This document shows, one piece after another, positions 44,230 through 56,359 of a stretch of DNA of 64,000 bases. Below the pieces are notes generated by a model. The model did not search any database and had not been told where the DNA came from. It worked only from the letters and a program-made list of their open reading frames with translations. How positions within the stretch are numbered: the stretch's first letter is position 1; every line of letters starts with the position of its first letter. Source of the stretch: Mytilinidion resinicola (taxonomy: Eukaryota; Ascomycota; Dothideomycetes; Mytilinidiales; Mytilinidiaceae); the NCBI RefSeq assembly GCF_010093595.1, contig NW_022985442.1, forward strand, positions 598,261-662,260. Direction: 5' to 3'. The translations under genes were made by a program, and so were the position numbers.

Positions 44230-45900
44230 AGTATTCCCTTCCCCTCCCCTCCTCCCCTTCCCTTGCTTTTCTTCGCGCGGACCACTCAGTCATGTATCCC
44301 CTTGGATGGAGTGGACGGAGCAGTGCGTGCATGGGGCCTGTCTCAAACGATGCAGTTCGTCTTTTGGTAGATGAATTCAAAGCTTTGCCTATCAACAATT
44401 GTGTTCAATCGTGGTGCCTTTGAAGTTCATGTGATATGCATCGTGAGAACTGTCCTTGAAGTCGTAGTCACCTTGACGCCCAATTCCCATCATACTTGAG
44501 CTCCTTTCGAGTCTCATCTATGAGATCTATGCCTACCTTGAGACTACGATATCTAGGTGTGTCTTTGCCTAGACACAACGCCTCGCGATGTCGGCGCGGT
44601 GTTGAGAACCCATGTCCGCGGACAGTAGCGTGGCTCACCCAATGTCGAGTACCGTACCACACCGCGACCTGGTCTCAAGCTCCCCTCACTGGAGAGCATT
44701 ATAGAAAGCTTTCCGAGAAAGACTACCATGTCAGATTCGGATCACGGCGTTGGTGTGGTGTTGGTAGTCGTTGACAATCTGGTGATCGAGTCCACTTCAG
44801 ACCTCGCGGAAATCGGTGCGGGCATGAATCACCACCACATTTTTCGATGAAACTTTTGCGGGCAAGGTTTCTGAGCATGGACTTGAGATCAATTGCGCAC
44901 TATAAGGAAAGTCAAAGGAGTTGTGGTGGCGGCGTCACGTCAACGAGAAGACAGTGAGTGGGATTTGGCTGGTCGCTGTGGCCTCGCTGATGGCGAAGAT
45001 CTTGAAATTGTGGTCCACCCCAACACAGTGGAGTTTCAAAATTCCAGGGATAGATCTATTATAGCTTCAGGGCTGATTCTCCAGTCTTACTATATTAATT
45101 GGGAGTGTTGCGTGGGTGTCGTGTGGTGCATGGGCGAGGCTCCATGGTGCCTTCAGGCGTGAGGGTAGACAAACCACCACAACGCTTCATAGAGACCATA
45201 TTTTTGAGGATTGTGTCTACATAGCTTCAAGATAAATGCTGTCAATTTTTGAACCTCCAAGTGCTGCGTTACGGACGTGATGCTGTCTAGAAGGGAAGGT
45301 CTACTTGCGCCCTCAGGACAGTATCGCGGCCCAGCACCAATTGATTACCTGTAGAAATAGGTCCTAGATAACTTCGGCGGCCTTTGCAAGCCTTGAGAGA
45401 AGCGCCCAGGTTGTATCAGCTCTCCGTAGTACCTGAAATCTACAGAGACAGACCGCTGGCGTCAAGGCGGCGGCAGGCTTCGGACCTCAGTGAATTAACT
45501 CAGCCCTTCCCTGTGGTAAGAACTCTATAGCACTCGCAGTAAGCTTTAAGGATAATAGTAACATCTTCAGCGCCCAGTGTTGTGACGTGGTGCGGCTAAC
45601 TGGTCTCGAAATCCATCCCCGAGGCTGCGGAGCTGGGCTGGCGGCACGACGGCCCACAGTGAAACACAATAGCATAGGCTGATGATACTCAGTTCCGTAG
45701 ACTGACTGCAGGCCTTCTAAATGGCTTCTACAAACCTGAACGCGTCGTTGTGCTGCCACCGCGGGTCTCATACCCTGCTTAATTCCTCCGCGAGACACCC
45801 CTCTTCCATCCGCAACCCTCCCCATCCTCACTTCTCCGGTACGGCGAGCTGGGACAGAGACACGGTAGGTTTGGCCTACCACGAGGTGCATCAGCCTCAC
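44230..45900. other. No supported gene
   Basis: Plus frames at 44496-44774 and 44893-45162 (including EDSEWDLAGRCGLADGEDLE) are open, the second without a good ATG. They may be exons of the unit that starts upstream of 43793, but splice joins are not evident. Confidence 0.3.
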
Positions 45901-45944
45901 AGCATCCTCAGCGCGTGGCTCCGTTCTCCTCGAACCATTCTTCT

Positions 45945-46271
45945 ATGACGGCCCTGAAGCCCGACGCCTCACCCCCGAGCGACCCTCAACCTCGAGAAAC
46001 GGCGAGGTGGGTGGTATACATGAGAGATCTGACATACCGGAGCCACTATCTAGTGGAAGACCTCTTCCCGACGTCGCAGTATCGCAGCATTGCCGCGAGA
46101 CGCTTTCCAGTGGCTTTCCCGGAGTCTGACCTCATCTCCTCGATCATCCTACATTTCTTGACTTCCACGACTCAGCTTGAATCTATGGCATACATGACAC
46201 AGACTGAGACATGGAAGATTGCTGGCCATCTAAGTGCGCGTTGTGACGCCGCCGCGGAGATTCCTACCTAG
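45945..46271 (+). CDS. Hypothetical 108-aa ORF
   Basis: ATG at 45945 opens MTALKPDASPPSDPQPRETA and continues SHYLVEDLFPTSQYRSIAAR to a TAG. The middle is amphipathic and protein-like. Three 13-14-bp copies of AAGTCCAACCTCG follow the stop. It could be the N-terminal exon of the decayed blocks after it. Function unknown. Confidence 0.35.
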   Translation: MTALKPDASPPSDPQPRETARWVVYMRDLTYRSHYLVEDLFPTSQYRSIAARRFPVAFPESDLISSIILHFLTSTTQLESMAYMTQTETWKIAGHLSARCDAAAEIPT

Positions 46272-47720
46272 CTACCTCAAAGTCCAACCTCGAAGTCCAA
46301 CCTCGAAATCCAACCTCGATCGTCAGACAGCGATCCCCAGTTTTCCAAGACAGCTACTTAGGCAGGATGCATGGCACAAATTGCACATACAGAGACCGCC
46401 AGGTAAATTGGCATTTCCGACGCGTTGCGGTCTCGCGACTGGACCTTTTTCTCATCGCTGCTGGGAGCTGGACTTCTGTCTCCATCCTGCGGTACTCACC
46501 TTTCCAGGTACGACTAATTTGGACAGAAATCGATCACCAGTGGCAGCAAAGATTGGACAGCTCGATGGAGCTCTCAGCTCGCCCGGCGCTGTCGTTGAAC
46601 GAGTCCTACCTGGCTACCCGAAGCCCGACCTCCCTCCCTCCTCCTCTACCGCACTCACCTTAGAAATCGGCAACCGAAACGAGAATACGGAACAAGTGAC
46701 ACGATGCCTCGTGGGTGGTTTGGGTAGCTTCTCCAATGGTCTACGGCGTTCATGCAGGGTACCTCCTCTCAGCCCTCAATGAAGGCCGGTGGGAAGCCCC
46801 CGCATTCAAATACCGCGACCTCACCTTCTCAGATACCGGCGGATCAATATATACCTGAAGGGTGGATGTGGAATCTGAAGTCGGTGGGACACGTTGGCGG
46901 CTTCGACTTTCCTGTTGGACGAGGGCATCGGCGAAGCTTCTGACGTTTGGCTGGCTGCTGGCCAGCAAGACCATAGGGCAGGGATGCCACAGATGATGAA
47001 GGACATACTCAATGGTAACTTACGAGGTGCGTCAGTGGCATCGTGTAACAATCTTACTCTACCTCCTTCGGGGAGCGGCCTCCTTGATCCTCGAACCGCA
47101 CCGAGACGATGAGAATAATTGGAGAGAAATTGGGTGGAAAGGCGGACCTACAAGAACGGATGGTGGTATGGTAGGAGGGTATGGAGGCTTGTATGTTTGA
47201 GGGCTAGTTTCAACGCAACGGTGTCTGCTACAAGAACCCAGTGGGTAGGACTCCGCTTTTCGCTGACAGACTATACCAATCTGAGAGACAGATACTAACG
47301 AATGACACAGATTTGTCTCGAAACGCTCGACCGAGCCTTCAACGCATCGATTCATCGCGTCCTGGCCATTTTTTCTTACTGCTCCGAAGCCGAACCCCGT
47401 CCTCCTCTTTCGTCGGTCTACCAGAACCGTCCCACAAGCCTTGTGCATCTGTACCACCAGCCAGGCCATACATGAATGGGATTTGCTCCTCCTCAGGAGG
47501 GATTCGAATGGAAACTGCATTGCCCGTGTGTGTTGCCTGTACGTTTCAGTCGAGGGGCAAAGGTGGCTCATACCATGAACATTCAACACAAGTTTGGGAT
47601 AGAGATACTCCACAAATTTCGGAAATCGAAGACGGGGCTAGGTTGGGTGATATGCCCTACAGGATGTGGAGGTGGTGCTACTTGCGGCGGTAAGGGGCCC
47701 TCTAAGAGCGCCGTCGGGGC
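46272..47720 (+). pseudogene. Decayed forward-strand coding patchwork
   Basis: Coherent blocks in changing frames: GALSSPGAVVERVLPGYPKP near 46570, DEGIGEASDVWLAAGQQDHR near 46915, LDRAFNASIHRVLAIFSYCS near 47325, and FAPPQEGFEWKLHCPCVLPV near 47480. In the last run a TAG interrupts an otherwise open frame of about 150 codons. This looks like one former gene or two. I do not recognise the family. Confidence 0.35.
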
Positions 47721-50490
47721 AAAATCTGTCTACTCAGGGTTTCAACATGGCAATTGAGGCGGGAAAGACTACATGCTCTACCGATAGGGAGTCGATAAAG
47801 GATAATTGTACAAATACTTGCAGGGGAAATCGAAGTCGGACCACAGGAAGGCAACTGCTCCCAAGGCGACGCCTGGAAAGGATCGGGTCCTAGCACATGC
47901 CTTCCCGGGCGCCTCGAGACGTCTGTAGAGCTTGAAGACACATGAAATATGATTTCTATTTGGTGTGCATGGTCTCCTGGCATATTTTGAGATTTCCATG
48001 TAGTCCTTCCATGCGGCAAGACCAATGCCCTGAAGCATGTTGTCCGTCAGCCTCACGTCCTCACAGCGAGCGATTGAGGGCAATTATATAGCTTTGATAG
48101 CTCATATAGCATCCGAATACCACAATGAAAGTCATACTGGGCCGGCCGAGTTTTTCTTATGGCGACACTGCGTCTATACGTGACATCCTGCTTCTCAGCG
48201 CCGGACTCCCGAACTTGCGCGTAGAGATCGCCTCCCTCAGTGCACTTCTCTGGCATTTCAGGAGGCCCCATTGGGGATTTCGCACAAGATACTATCGTAG
48301 TGACCCTGCAACAACCCCCTCACTGCGTGGGACGCACTGGGCGGCTGCTTGCCGCTGCCCTGAGGCATTCCTGCGGCGGATCTCCCAAGGTCTCCGTTGA
48401 AGTCGCCTCCCTCAGTTCACAGGCGCCGCTCCTAGGACCATTCCTTTGAGAGGCAGAGAGGCGGCCGTGTCGCAAAATGCTCACAACATCCACCACGCTC
48501 AACCGCGTTGCCTCTGCGTGGCTGCATAGCTGCTAGCCTGGCGGCGCGGCGCACGCGAGCTCACCTCACCATGGCAGAGTCCCTCGCGAGGATTGAGATA
48601 GTAAATCGAGGGGAGGCTTTCGAGCAGTGACTTGAGCAGCTTGCTGCAACAGGATCGCTGCGCGAATATGTTATGAGTGCATGCTGCAGCTCACAAGACC
48701 GCCCTCGCCCAATCTGCTCTCTCCGCAGTGCGGCGAGGACGTAGCACCATTACGACGCGAAGAATCTCAACGAGGCACGAAACAGGAATGCCACAGGAAG
48801 GTCTCTGGCGGACGGCGCTTCTTCCTGTCATTCATAACCCACCGAGTTGCCCGTTGGTATCACCCGAGCGAATTCAAGAACCCGATGTGGTCTTTTGGAC
48901 GGTCTCAAACAGAGCCGCGCCGTCGAGGTTTGCAGACCGCCGTGCTTCACATCGCGAGCAGCCAATCTCTTGGGCACAAATACTTCATGCAGATGGAGGC
49001 ACCGCAAATCTCCAGGCGTGAAGAACACTTTTCCGAAGATGCGTGGACTGTCAAAGGTCTTACGGTCAAGACGTAGCTGCAGTATTCGAACACGAACAGG
49101 GATGCCATGAGACTTGGCCCTGATGCAACATGGCTTCGCGTGAATCAACAAAGGTGAATCGTATGCAGCATCAACAACTACAACAAATATCATCACCATC
49201 ATTGACACAAAGGTGCCGTCACCATCAAAGCTCAAGCAGTACGGGAGCGAACTTGTATCCCTCAGAAATATCTAGAGGTGGAAAGAGAAGCTTCTTCTTC
49301 GAGTACCTGCGCAAGGCAAGTAGATCAATGAAAAAGATTGGTTGCAGAGAGTTAACATCCGACTTGAGTGAAATCAAAAATTGTCCCGTCAGTTTGCCAC
49401 ACTGTACTCCCCCGACTCGACCGTTGTGCAATGGCCAGTCAGGGCTAGTAGGTCAGGAGATTCATGAGCTTCCTGACCCCGAGGGGGTGGTGGTTTTTCC
49501 AGCACCCGTCGCCGCCGTATGAAGAAGGAAGGAAGGACGGGGGGTGGGCGACCTTATGTACCAGACAATCCGTGGAAATTCCCTAGCGCCTTGGCGTCAA
49601 GTGAAGTCAACAGGTTTGCTGCCTAAAATCCAGGTCCCGCGAACCAATCAAGTCTCATAGAAGGTCGTAGAACCTTTTGTAGCCGTTCACCGGACTTGCC
49701 GGGGCTTGTAGGAGCCAGCGGGGTGTTCTTAGAGGCAGGGGTCACCCGTCAGTGCATGGTAATTTCGGCTGTAGAGATAGAATGCTCAGAATTCCATTGG
49801 CTCGCGTTATATTGATACAATTTGACACTCAGCGTGTAGCTGCATCGGCGTTTTGTTGAGGTACAAAAGCGTTATGAGCTGCCGACTTGAGGCACTGCCA
49901 AGCAAAGTCATGTTCCTCAGTGAAAAACAACAGAGGTTTGGTATATAGATATTTTCCTAGATATCAACGGAGCTATTCAAATAGGTGCTTGCATCTTCAG
50001 TGCAACATGTATTAAACGTGAAGCCTTACAAATAATGAATTATGCTCTGCCAGCGGGGGCATTTCCGTTTCGTCACCACTCAGCGTCACTAGTGGCAATT
50101 TGCATCTCCCAACTACTCAGGCCCTCATCTCTACCACATTCATACTCCAAGTCCTTCGCGTTCTTCATCTGACCAGCTGGGAATACCTCAATGCGGTCAC
50201 CCCACGCTCTCTTGTTCCATTATCCCACCTCTTCGGACTGAAGTCGCGCTGATTAATTCGCTGGCGGCACTCCGAACACTCAGCGGTACTTGACCCCTCC
50301 AATCACCCGCACGCTGCCTAGCTGACCATTCATTCCAGGTCACGGTCATGATTCCTTGATCTCTTTCTCTAGAGTCCTCCGTCTTCAACCTACCTTCGCC
50401 ATCCCACGTCTCGTCCCTGCCCAACCCAGCCGCTGTCGTCACCACCACTGAGAGGTACTCCTCAGAAAACGACACGTCGAAGCTTCCTCC
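47720..50490. other. Mostly empty; scattered protein-like blocks
   Basis: Near 48255-48449 a forward frame reads GGPIGDFAQDTIVVTLQQPP and GRTGRLLAAALRHSCGG, protein-like without a start. CGCCTCCCTCAGT occurs twice (near 48228 and 48403). 49530-50100 is AT-richer and empty. Confidence 0.3.
49130..49522 (+). CDS. Hypothetical 130-aa ORF
   Basis: ATG at 49130 has A at -3 and opens MASRESTKVNRMQHQQLQQI, then a Ser/Gln/Lys-rich stretch and a Pro/Val-rich end. No domain. The opposite strand is also open over part of it, so the call is tentative. Confidence 0.3.
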   Translation: MASRESTKVNRMQHQQLQQISSPSLTQRCRHHQSSSSTGANLYPSEISRGGKRSFFFEYLRKASRSMKKIGCRELTSDLSEIKNCPVSLPHCTPPTRPLCNGQSGLVGQEIHELPDPEGVVVFPAPVAAV

Positions 50491-50529
50491 GTCGTCAGCC
50501 TACCCATAAACACCCCTCGTCACGTCCAG

Positions 50530-52782
50530 TCCAAGTTGAAGATCGTGGGGCCTTGGACAGGCACGAGCACTGGCAAGGCAACGACCCGCTGCTTGCACTG
50601 GCCTTTGGAGATCTGCCATAATTCTTGTTTGTTCCGCGTCCTCTGCAAGGTTGACCGCCGGGCTCCACAGCCTCGTACTGAGAGAACGTTCTGTCAAAGC
50701 GAGGAAAACATTCAGAAAGACAGCTCGCGAGAGACACCACTTTGCACCCCGTTGCCGCCACTACCTGAAGTATCATCCAATAAGCCCGTCGATGCGCCTG
50801 CACCACAAGCGACAGTTGCTTCCTCTTCGCCATCCGCAGCCGTCGGCTATTGGCCCTGGAGCCATTGGTTCCAAGGACACCCGCTCGAATGCTCCGCTAC
50901 GTGCAATGTCATCACCGCAAGATTTCAACGCTCCGTTGACCTCTGACCCGCTGCCTATTGGACTTGGGCTCACTGGTAACGACCAATACAACGATGAGTT
51001 TGGCTCATGTATGTGGTACCCGCCAATTGGCCTCTTGTTTCCTCACCTACGTACTAATCTGTCATAGATCGCGATAAAGTCAGCATGGTGGAAGATGCAA
51101 AGAAGATTCGTGAAGGATTGATGCCTTTTGCCCCACCAGGCGTCAACGCGCTGGCTTTCCGACTTCCCGAAGCGACTCCGAACCCCCAGCCAGGAGCAAG
51201 TCTGTACCCCTCCGCCAACGTCTCCACTTTCAGTTGCGTTACCGCGAAGAATTTATTTCGGCCAGGAGCCAGGCTCTATCCCCAGTCAGGAAGCCAGTAC
51301 GCAGCCTTTGAACATCAGGTGCCCCGCAACTACCCTGCTCGCACAGCTGGCTACATGTTCGCAAACTGGATTGGCCAAATTGAAGGGGGCCTTTCAATCC
51401 AACGAGTGGCAATCCTGGGCCTGGTCCTTTTGCGGCCACTAGTTTCGGCTATGGTGCCGGATTCCCTGGCCAGCAATTCGGGGGCCCGCCAAGACTCGGG
51501 TTGCAGCACTACAACCTAGGGTCAGCAACTCATATGCAGTAACGTATCAGGATAGCATGCTGATACAGGAGGAAGTAACAGGTAGTGCAACAGCAGTGCT
51601 GCAGCACGGTATCAGTACTGTATCAGGAAACAGGATGAATCAAGTAACGCGTCAGGAAGAGATACCACGTTATGCCCCCGGGGCTGGCCCCCCTCCTTCC
51701 CCTAGTATATAAACAACGAGCTAGACACCCATAGAAATCAGAGTTCACATCAATTTCAACCTGAGTAATGCCGATGCGATTATCACCGCTATGAGGTAAG
51801 ATTACGACAATCTTGAGTAGGGGATGGAAGCGAAGTCTCGAGGAGCCGTTTCAAGGTAGACGCAATTGATATCTATATGGCTGCCATATGAGGCCTGTTG
51901 AAGACAGGTCTGCTCCACGGCTGTGGACGTTGGCCGCCTCCAAGATCATTGCCACCACCGACGAGCGCCTGGGCCCCATCCATAGAGGAATACGTCCAGT
52001 GTCCGAAGGGAGGTGTCCAGATCACGAGCTAGCTCTACCTTGGCCAATCTAGGGCGGGCCCTGATAGCCGCGTCATAGAGGTTTGTTGAGCCTGGAGCTC
52101 GAATAGCCCTTCTCCACGATGAGGACTAAAAACAAGTGAGCTGAGCTTGAGTTCCGAGCAGCTTTATTCACATCAGATTGCACAGAGGAACGGGGTGAAG
52201 AACAGAGCATGAATTTGCGGCCGCTACCCGCGCAGGCTGGGAATCAAGCTCCGCAGAGCAGTGTACTGTACACATTCACTCCCAGCAAAAGCCACCTCAG
52301 AACTCCATCCCATGTTCCGGCACGAAGCCAAGCTTTGCCAGATTTGCTTTCCTGCTTCAATTCCAGCTTGCCAGACCCCCTTCAAATGTTGTCTCCACTG
52401 ATTGATTGCGAACGCCGGCCACCCGGTCCCCATGGAATCTGAGGGCGATCGTTTCCGAACATGTAGCCAGCTGTGTGAGCAGGGTAGTTCTGAGGCACCT
52501 GATTTTCAAAGGCTGCATACTGGCTTCCTAGCTGGGGGTACAGATTGGCTCCTGGCAGGGGGTTGGAGTCGCTTCGGGAAGTCGGCAAGCCAGCGCGTTG
52601 AAGCTTGAGAAGCCAGCACCAGCAGAAACAGAGGCCAGTCCAGCAGAGGTGAACGCCGCTTCGGTAGCACGGCTGTTGAAGAGAGTACCCCCGTGCATGC
52701 CGCCGTTCGGTGCGTACTGGCCTCCTATCAGGGGTTAGGGACTAGCAGCGCCAATCCCGGAAGGCAGAGCGTAGATGCTTGG
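50530..52782 (+). pseudogene. Gly/Pro-rich protein gene, decayed and split by inserted elements and an inversion
   Basis: Forward blocks include LTSDPLPIGLGLTGNDQYND, an intron at about 51012-51067 (GTATGT...CATAG) and then SMVEDAKKIREGLMPFAPPG and AFEHQVPRNYPARTAGYMFA. The gene is cut at 51493 by a 273-bp element. Its continuation lies inverted at 52782-51767: on the minus strand it reads GGQYAPNGGMHGGTLFNSRA and FTSAGLASVSAGAGFSSFNA, then a second copy of the segment AFENQVPQNYPAHTAGYMFG. Joining the two at the shared CCAAG restores an open frame (GQQFGGPP then SIYALPSGIG). Frameshifts and stops elsewhere show it is a pseudogene. Family not recognised. Confidence 0.6.
51494..51766 (+). mobile_element. 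273-bp TIR element, copy 1 (MITE- or solo-LTR-like)
   Basis: It begins ACTCGGGTTG and ends CAACCTGAGT, 10-bp terminal inverted repeats with one mismatch. Internally it has TATATAAAC (51707-51715) near the 3' end and GTATCA-rich inverted words, reminiscent of a solo LTR. It is identical over all 273 bp to the reverse complement of 52783-53055. With the intervening segment turned back, it is flanked by the 5-bp duplication CCAAG. Confidence 0.85.
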
Positions 52783-53055
52783 ACTCAGGTTGAAATTGAT
52801 GTGAACTCTGATTTCTATGGGTGTCTAGCTCGTTGTTTATATACTAGGGGAAGGAGGGGGGCCAGCCCCGGGGGCATAACGTGGTATCTCTTCCTGACGC
52901 GTTACTTGATTCATCCTGTTTCCTGATACAGTACTGATACCGTGCTGCAGCACTGCTGTTGCACTACCTGTTACTTCCTCCTGTATCAGCATGCTATCCT
53001 GATACGTTACTGCATATGAGTTGCTGACCCTAGGTTGTAGTGCTGCAACCCGAGT
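52783..53055 (-). mobile_element. 273-bp TIR element, copy 2, opposite orientation
   Basis: Perfect inverted copy of 51494-51766. With the intervening segment turned back, its flanks show the 5-bp duplication GCATT (AATGC on the other strand). Complete identity and lack of C-to-T decay point to recent insertion. A 5-bp duplication fits LTR-type integration or a few DNA transposon classes; the class is unresolved. Confidence 0.85.
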
Positions 53056-53059
53056 GCAT

Positions 53060-54160
53060 TGCGAACGTAGCTATCAGTTCTCACCATGGCCTGATAGATG
53101 CAAGCAGTACTCTTTCCCCTGCCTGTGGATATCTGTTGACCCTTTTTCAGCCATCGTAGAGGATTGAGTTGGCGGGAGGCTACTTAGACGCGGAGCTGCG
53201 ATACGGGCCCGTCGCTTCGTTCCGCATTTAACTTCAGCATCTAGGGTCTGGCTAGCTCGAAAAATATGATCTGGATTGGGGTCTGGGTTTTCGGCTTTTG
53301 GGTTGCATTGGCGAGAGATTATCCAACCAGGCTAAGGGAGGTGGAGTTTACATAGATTCAGAATGATTACTCAGGTCTATACTACTGCATATGGAATTCA
53401 CAGTTTGATGAGCGGGATCTTGCGAATTATATAAGTCCAACTTATCGTCTTGTACCCCTAGTAGAGATGGACCAGGCGTCAAGCGGACAGTGTAGAGCGA
53501 AGACGATCTCGATCGTAGTAAGAGAGATAAGAGGAGTCACTCAAAATTGTTCTTCAACGAATCTTTTAATCCAAAAGGCTTAGCTCTGCGAATGGATGTG
53601 AGAAGAAGCATGTAAGACGTGAATGGAATGCAGAGAAGATACGTTTTGAGGCTTGTAAACATTGAATCATATAGCGAAGACGTCTAAATAACGTTTGCCT
53701 CTGAATTTTGGTTGGTACCGCTTATCCAACGTAGTTCAGGGTTGTTCCATGGTTGAGCTGGTGGGTACCCTCAATCATTGGTGAAAGACGTCATATAATT
53801 CGGCCGTAAGGCGCCGCCCGAGGCTAACACTACAAGACTTGCAGAAGAGCGACCGTGAAGAGGGGTCCTGGTCTTGAAATATGAGAAGTTGAAGATGGTG
53901 ATGTCTGTTGGCTTACTGGTCAGATTCCCTGCATCTCATTGGCTGGATAGACCTCGAACCAGACATCACGTTCAGCCCTTCGCCGCTTGAGGTCCCCCTA
54001 TTCTTTTATCACGCCCCACCTACTGGGAACTCTTTTGCAGCATTGACCAGCCTCCCTCGCTGTTGTCGCAGGTCTGGCATACTCGAACACGCTTCTACAA
54101 CAACTTCGCTTCGAACGCGAACATAGCGGTACCCGATTGCTCCAACCAGACGAACAACAT
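53060..54160. other. Intergenic before the F-box-like cluster
   Basis: No ORF with support. 53950-54160 is the probable promoter and leader side of the first paralogue. Confidence 0.45.
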
Positions 54161-54161
54161 C

Positions 54162-55525
54162 ATGGACCACACTCCTTGGGGACTCAGCGATGAAGGCGAA
54201 CAGACTCCGGCGCCTACTCCATACGCTATACTTGGGCAAATAACTGGTGCTGGGCCACGCAGCACGACAGCTTCTAGTTCGACCATATACGACCGCGAGT
54301 ATATCCACAGAGCTCCCTCACTTGGGCGGCTTCCTTCTCTCCCCCAGTACAGGGAACGCAAGGTTGAACACACTTTGGACGACGAAGCGCAAAAGCGACA
54401 GAATCTGGGTTCTGCAGGCTGGAAATGGGCAGAGTCCGACGTCAATGCCACGGCTAAACAGGCAGCTCAAAAGGATGCTACTCCTTCGGAGCCACCTCTC
54501 GAACGCAATGGCACAAATACAACCACACAGCTTCCTATTCTTACCAATACTATCCCCGTCCCACCATTGCCTGCAGGCATGACGGCCGCGACACCCTGTC
54601 TTCCGGGAATCCCCTGGGAGCTACGCAAACAGATCTTGGATGAACTATTTGAGTTTCGAGAAGGCCCTATTGGGCCGTGGAAGCGTTCAACACAATAGGC
54701 AATTGTTCAAAAATTGCTCCCCGTGAATAAGCAACTGTATGGAGAGATTTCCAGCTACTACTATGCCTCTCACACGTTCTTCATTCAACGATTCTCGAAG
54801 AGTATTCACACAAGATCCGCGGAGCTAGCCTGGCTGCAAGGGCCGAACGCAGTATTCCATCCACCTCCGCCGTCCCCAGACTATACGACGTGGCCGATGG
54901 AAGATAACAATAATCTGCTGGAATACCGAGGGTTCCCGATTCAGAGCCCGAATGGAGGAGACCGTTGGCTCAAGACGAAGCTGAAGCTGCTCCGGCAGTG
55001 GGACTGCACGCCACGTTCGCTTGTGTTCATGCTGACGAAGCAATGGCTCCTTCGGTATGCTTATACTCAGCTCGACCCAGAGAACACTGTCATTATAAAT
55101 CCTGAAATATACCCATACTCGGGCAGCCACCTCGGAGACCTTCATGTGGATCGCCATGTCGAAGTCATGAACGTCCCCAAGCGTACATTTCGGCCCCTTA
55201 TTCATTCGATTGCCATTAATATCTACCTGTCAGGAGCACACCTTGTTGAAGTCTTGTTCCAAAAGGTCGACGATGTGTACTTGTTGCGCAAAAATCATAG
55301 CTTCACGGGGTTGAAGAGTCTCATGGTTGTGCTGGTCGTGAACAGCTTTGCGGGGGGGTCGATGTTGAGCTTCCGAACAAGAATGACTTCATTGAGGAAC
55401 ACAAGGTTTGGGGACGGATTCGATCGATTAACATCAGCTTCGAAAAGTTCGAGAACGAGCGTGGGATCAAAGACATGCTGAAGGCCATCTGCCCTCATAT
55501 CCGGATGTTCAATCCGACAAACTAG
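54162..55525 (+). pseudogene. F-box-like/SAP-like paralogue A, broken by a stop and a frameshift
   Basis: ATG at 54162 opens MDHTPWGLSDEGEQTPAPTP. After a disordered N-terminus comes PPLPAGMTAATPCLPGIPWE and LRKQILDELF, the F-box-like helix shared with the two paralogues. A TAG at 54696-54698 interrupts it and the same frame resumes (LLPVNKQLYGEISSYYYASH). At a run of seven G (55352-55358) the frame shifts; the other frame continues VDVELPNKNDFIEEHKVWGR to a TAG at 55523-55525, aligning with the paralogues' C-termini. No in-frame intron removes the TAG. The homopolymer shift could be a sequencing slip, but the nonsense codon remains. Probably a dead copy. Confidence 0.7.
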
Positions 55526-55529
55526 CCTC

Positions 55530-56355
55530 ATTGCTCGTTCTTTCAGACTTCCTCTTCCGCGCATACTTGTCCCTGTTCCCATGGAAGAGCCGTTCCTAAC
55601 ACAAGTGTTGTAAAGAGTTCTCCCAGCTATTGGGAATGAACATGGTGTTTGATTGTTCTCATACATGAAGGGGTGGACTACACTAGCTCGGAGATCCAAT
55701 TTGCAATTGTTGCGGTATTTACAGGAAGGGATTTTGATACAACAGAGGAAAGAATTGTCAGAACCTCATAGATCTTCCTCGTCTGGTAGCTAGAGTTGGA
55801 ATGCATGTTAGCTCATTGTGCTCATGCTTACAAATTGATATTCTCATGACCTATGCGGCGTGAAATATGCGTTAAAGTACCCAAGCCATAAATTTGGGCG
55901 CTCTTCGAATCTGCTCAGGGTATCCCGTTAGGGCTTCTGAGTCCCAAGTAGGATGTAGAACTTGACTCTATGAGAATAGAGCTACCATTTGACTGATCGA
56001 AGACATGCTAGCCAGGGTACTTCCTACAATGGTACCGAGCAAGCAAGGAAGGAGAGAGAGCAGTGAGATGTTCGTGTGTCCAAACTTAGGACCTGCATCC
56101 CTCCCAAGATGCCCCCAGCTACTTTACAAACGTACGTACTGCATGTATGGTTTCGTCAGTCGACAATTTGGGGATATCATAGTGAATATGCAGCTTTATT
56201 GGGATGGACGTGCGCTCAGGTACCTGTGATTGGCTATCCTGAAGCAACACACTAGATACCTTTTTGAGCTTTTCTATACTGCTTATCCGTCGACACCTCA
56301 CTCTAAGGCGTCAACAACATTAATCTTCATAGCTTTGACTTCCTCAACACCACGC
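55530..56355. other. Intergenic between paralogues A and B
   Basis: Contains the dispersed ~80-bp repeat (copy d, 56019-56100) and a related CATAAATTTGGGC word at 55888. No gene seen. Confidence 0.45.
56019..56100 (-). repeat. Dispersed ~80-bp repeat, copy d
   Basis: Parallel to 36738-36823: GGTAC..., GAGAGAGAGCAGTG, then TTCGTGTGTCCAAACTTAGG on the plus strand. Confidence 0.4.
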
Positions 56356-56359
56356 AAGC

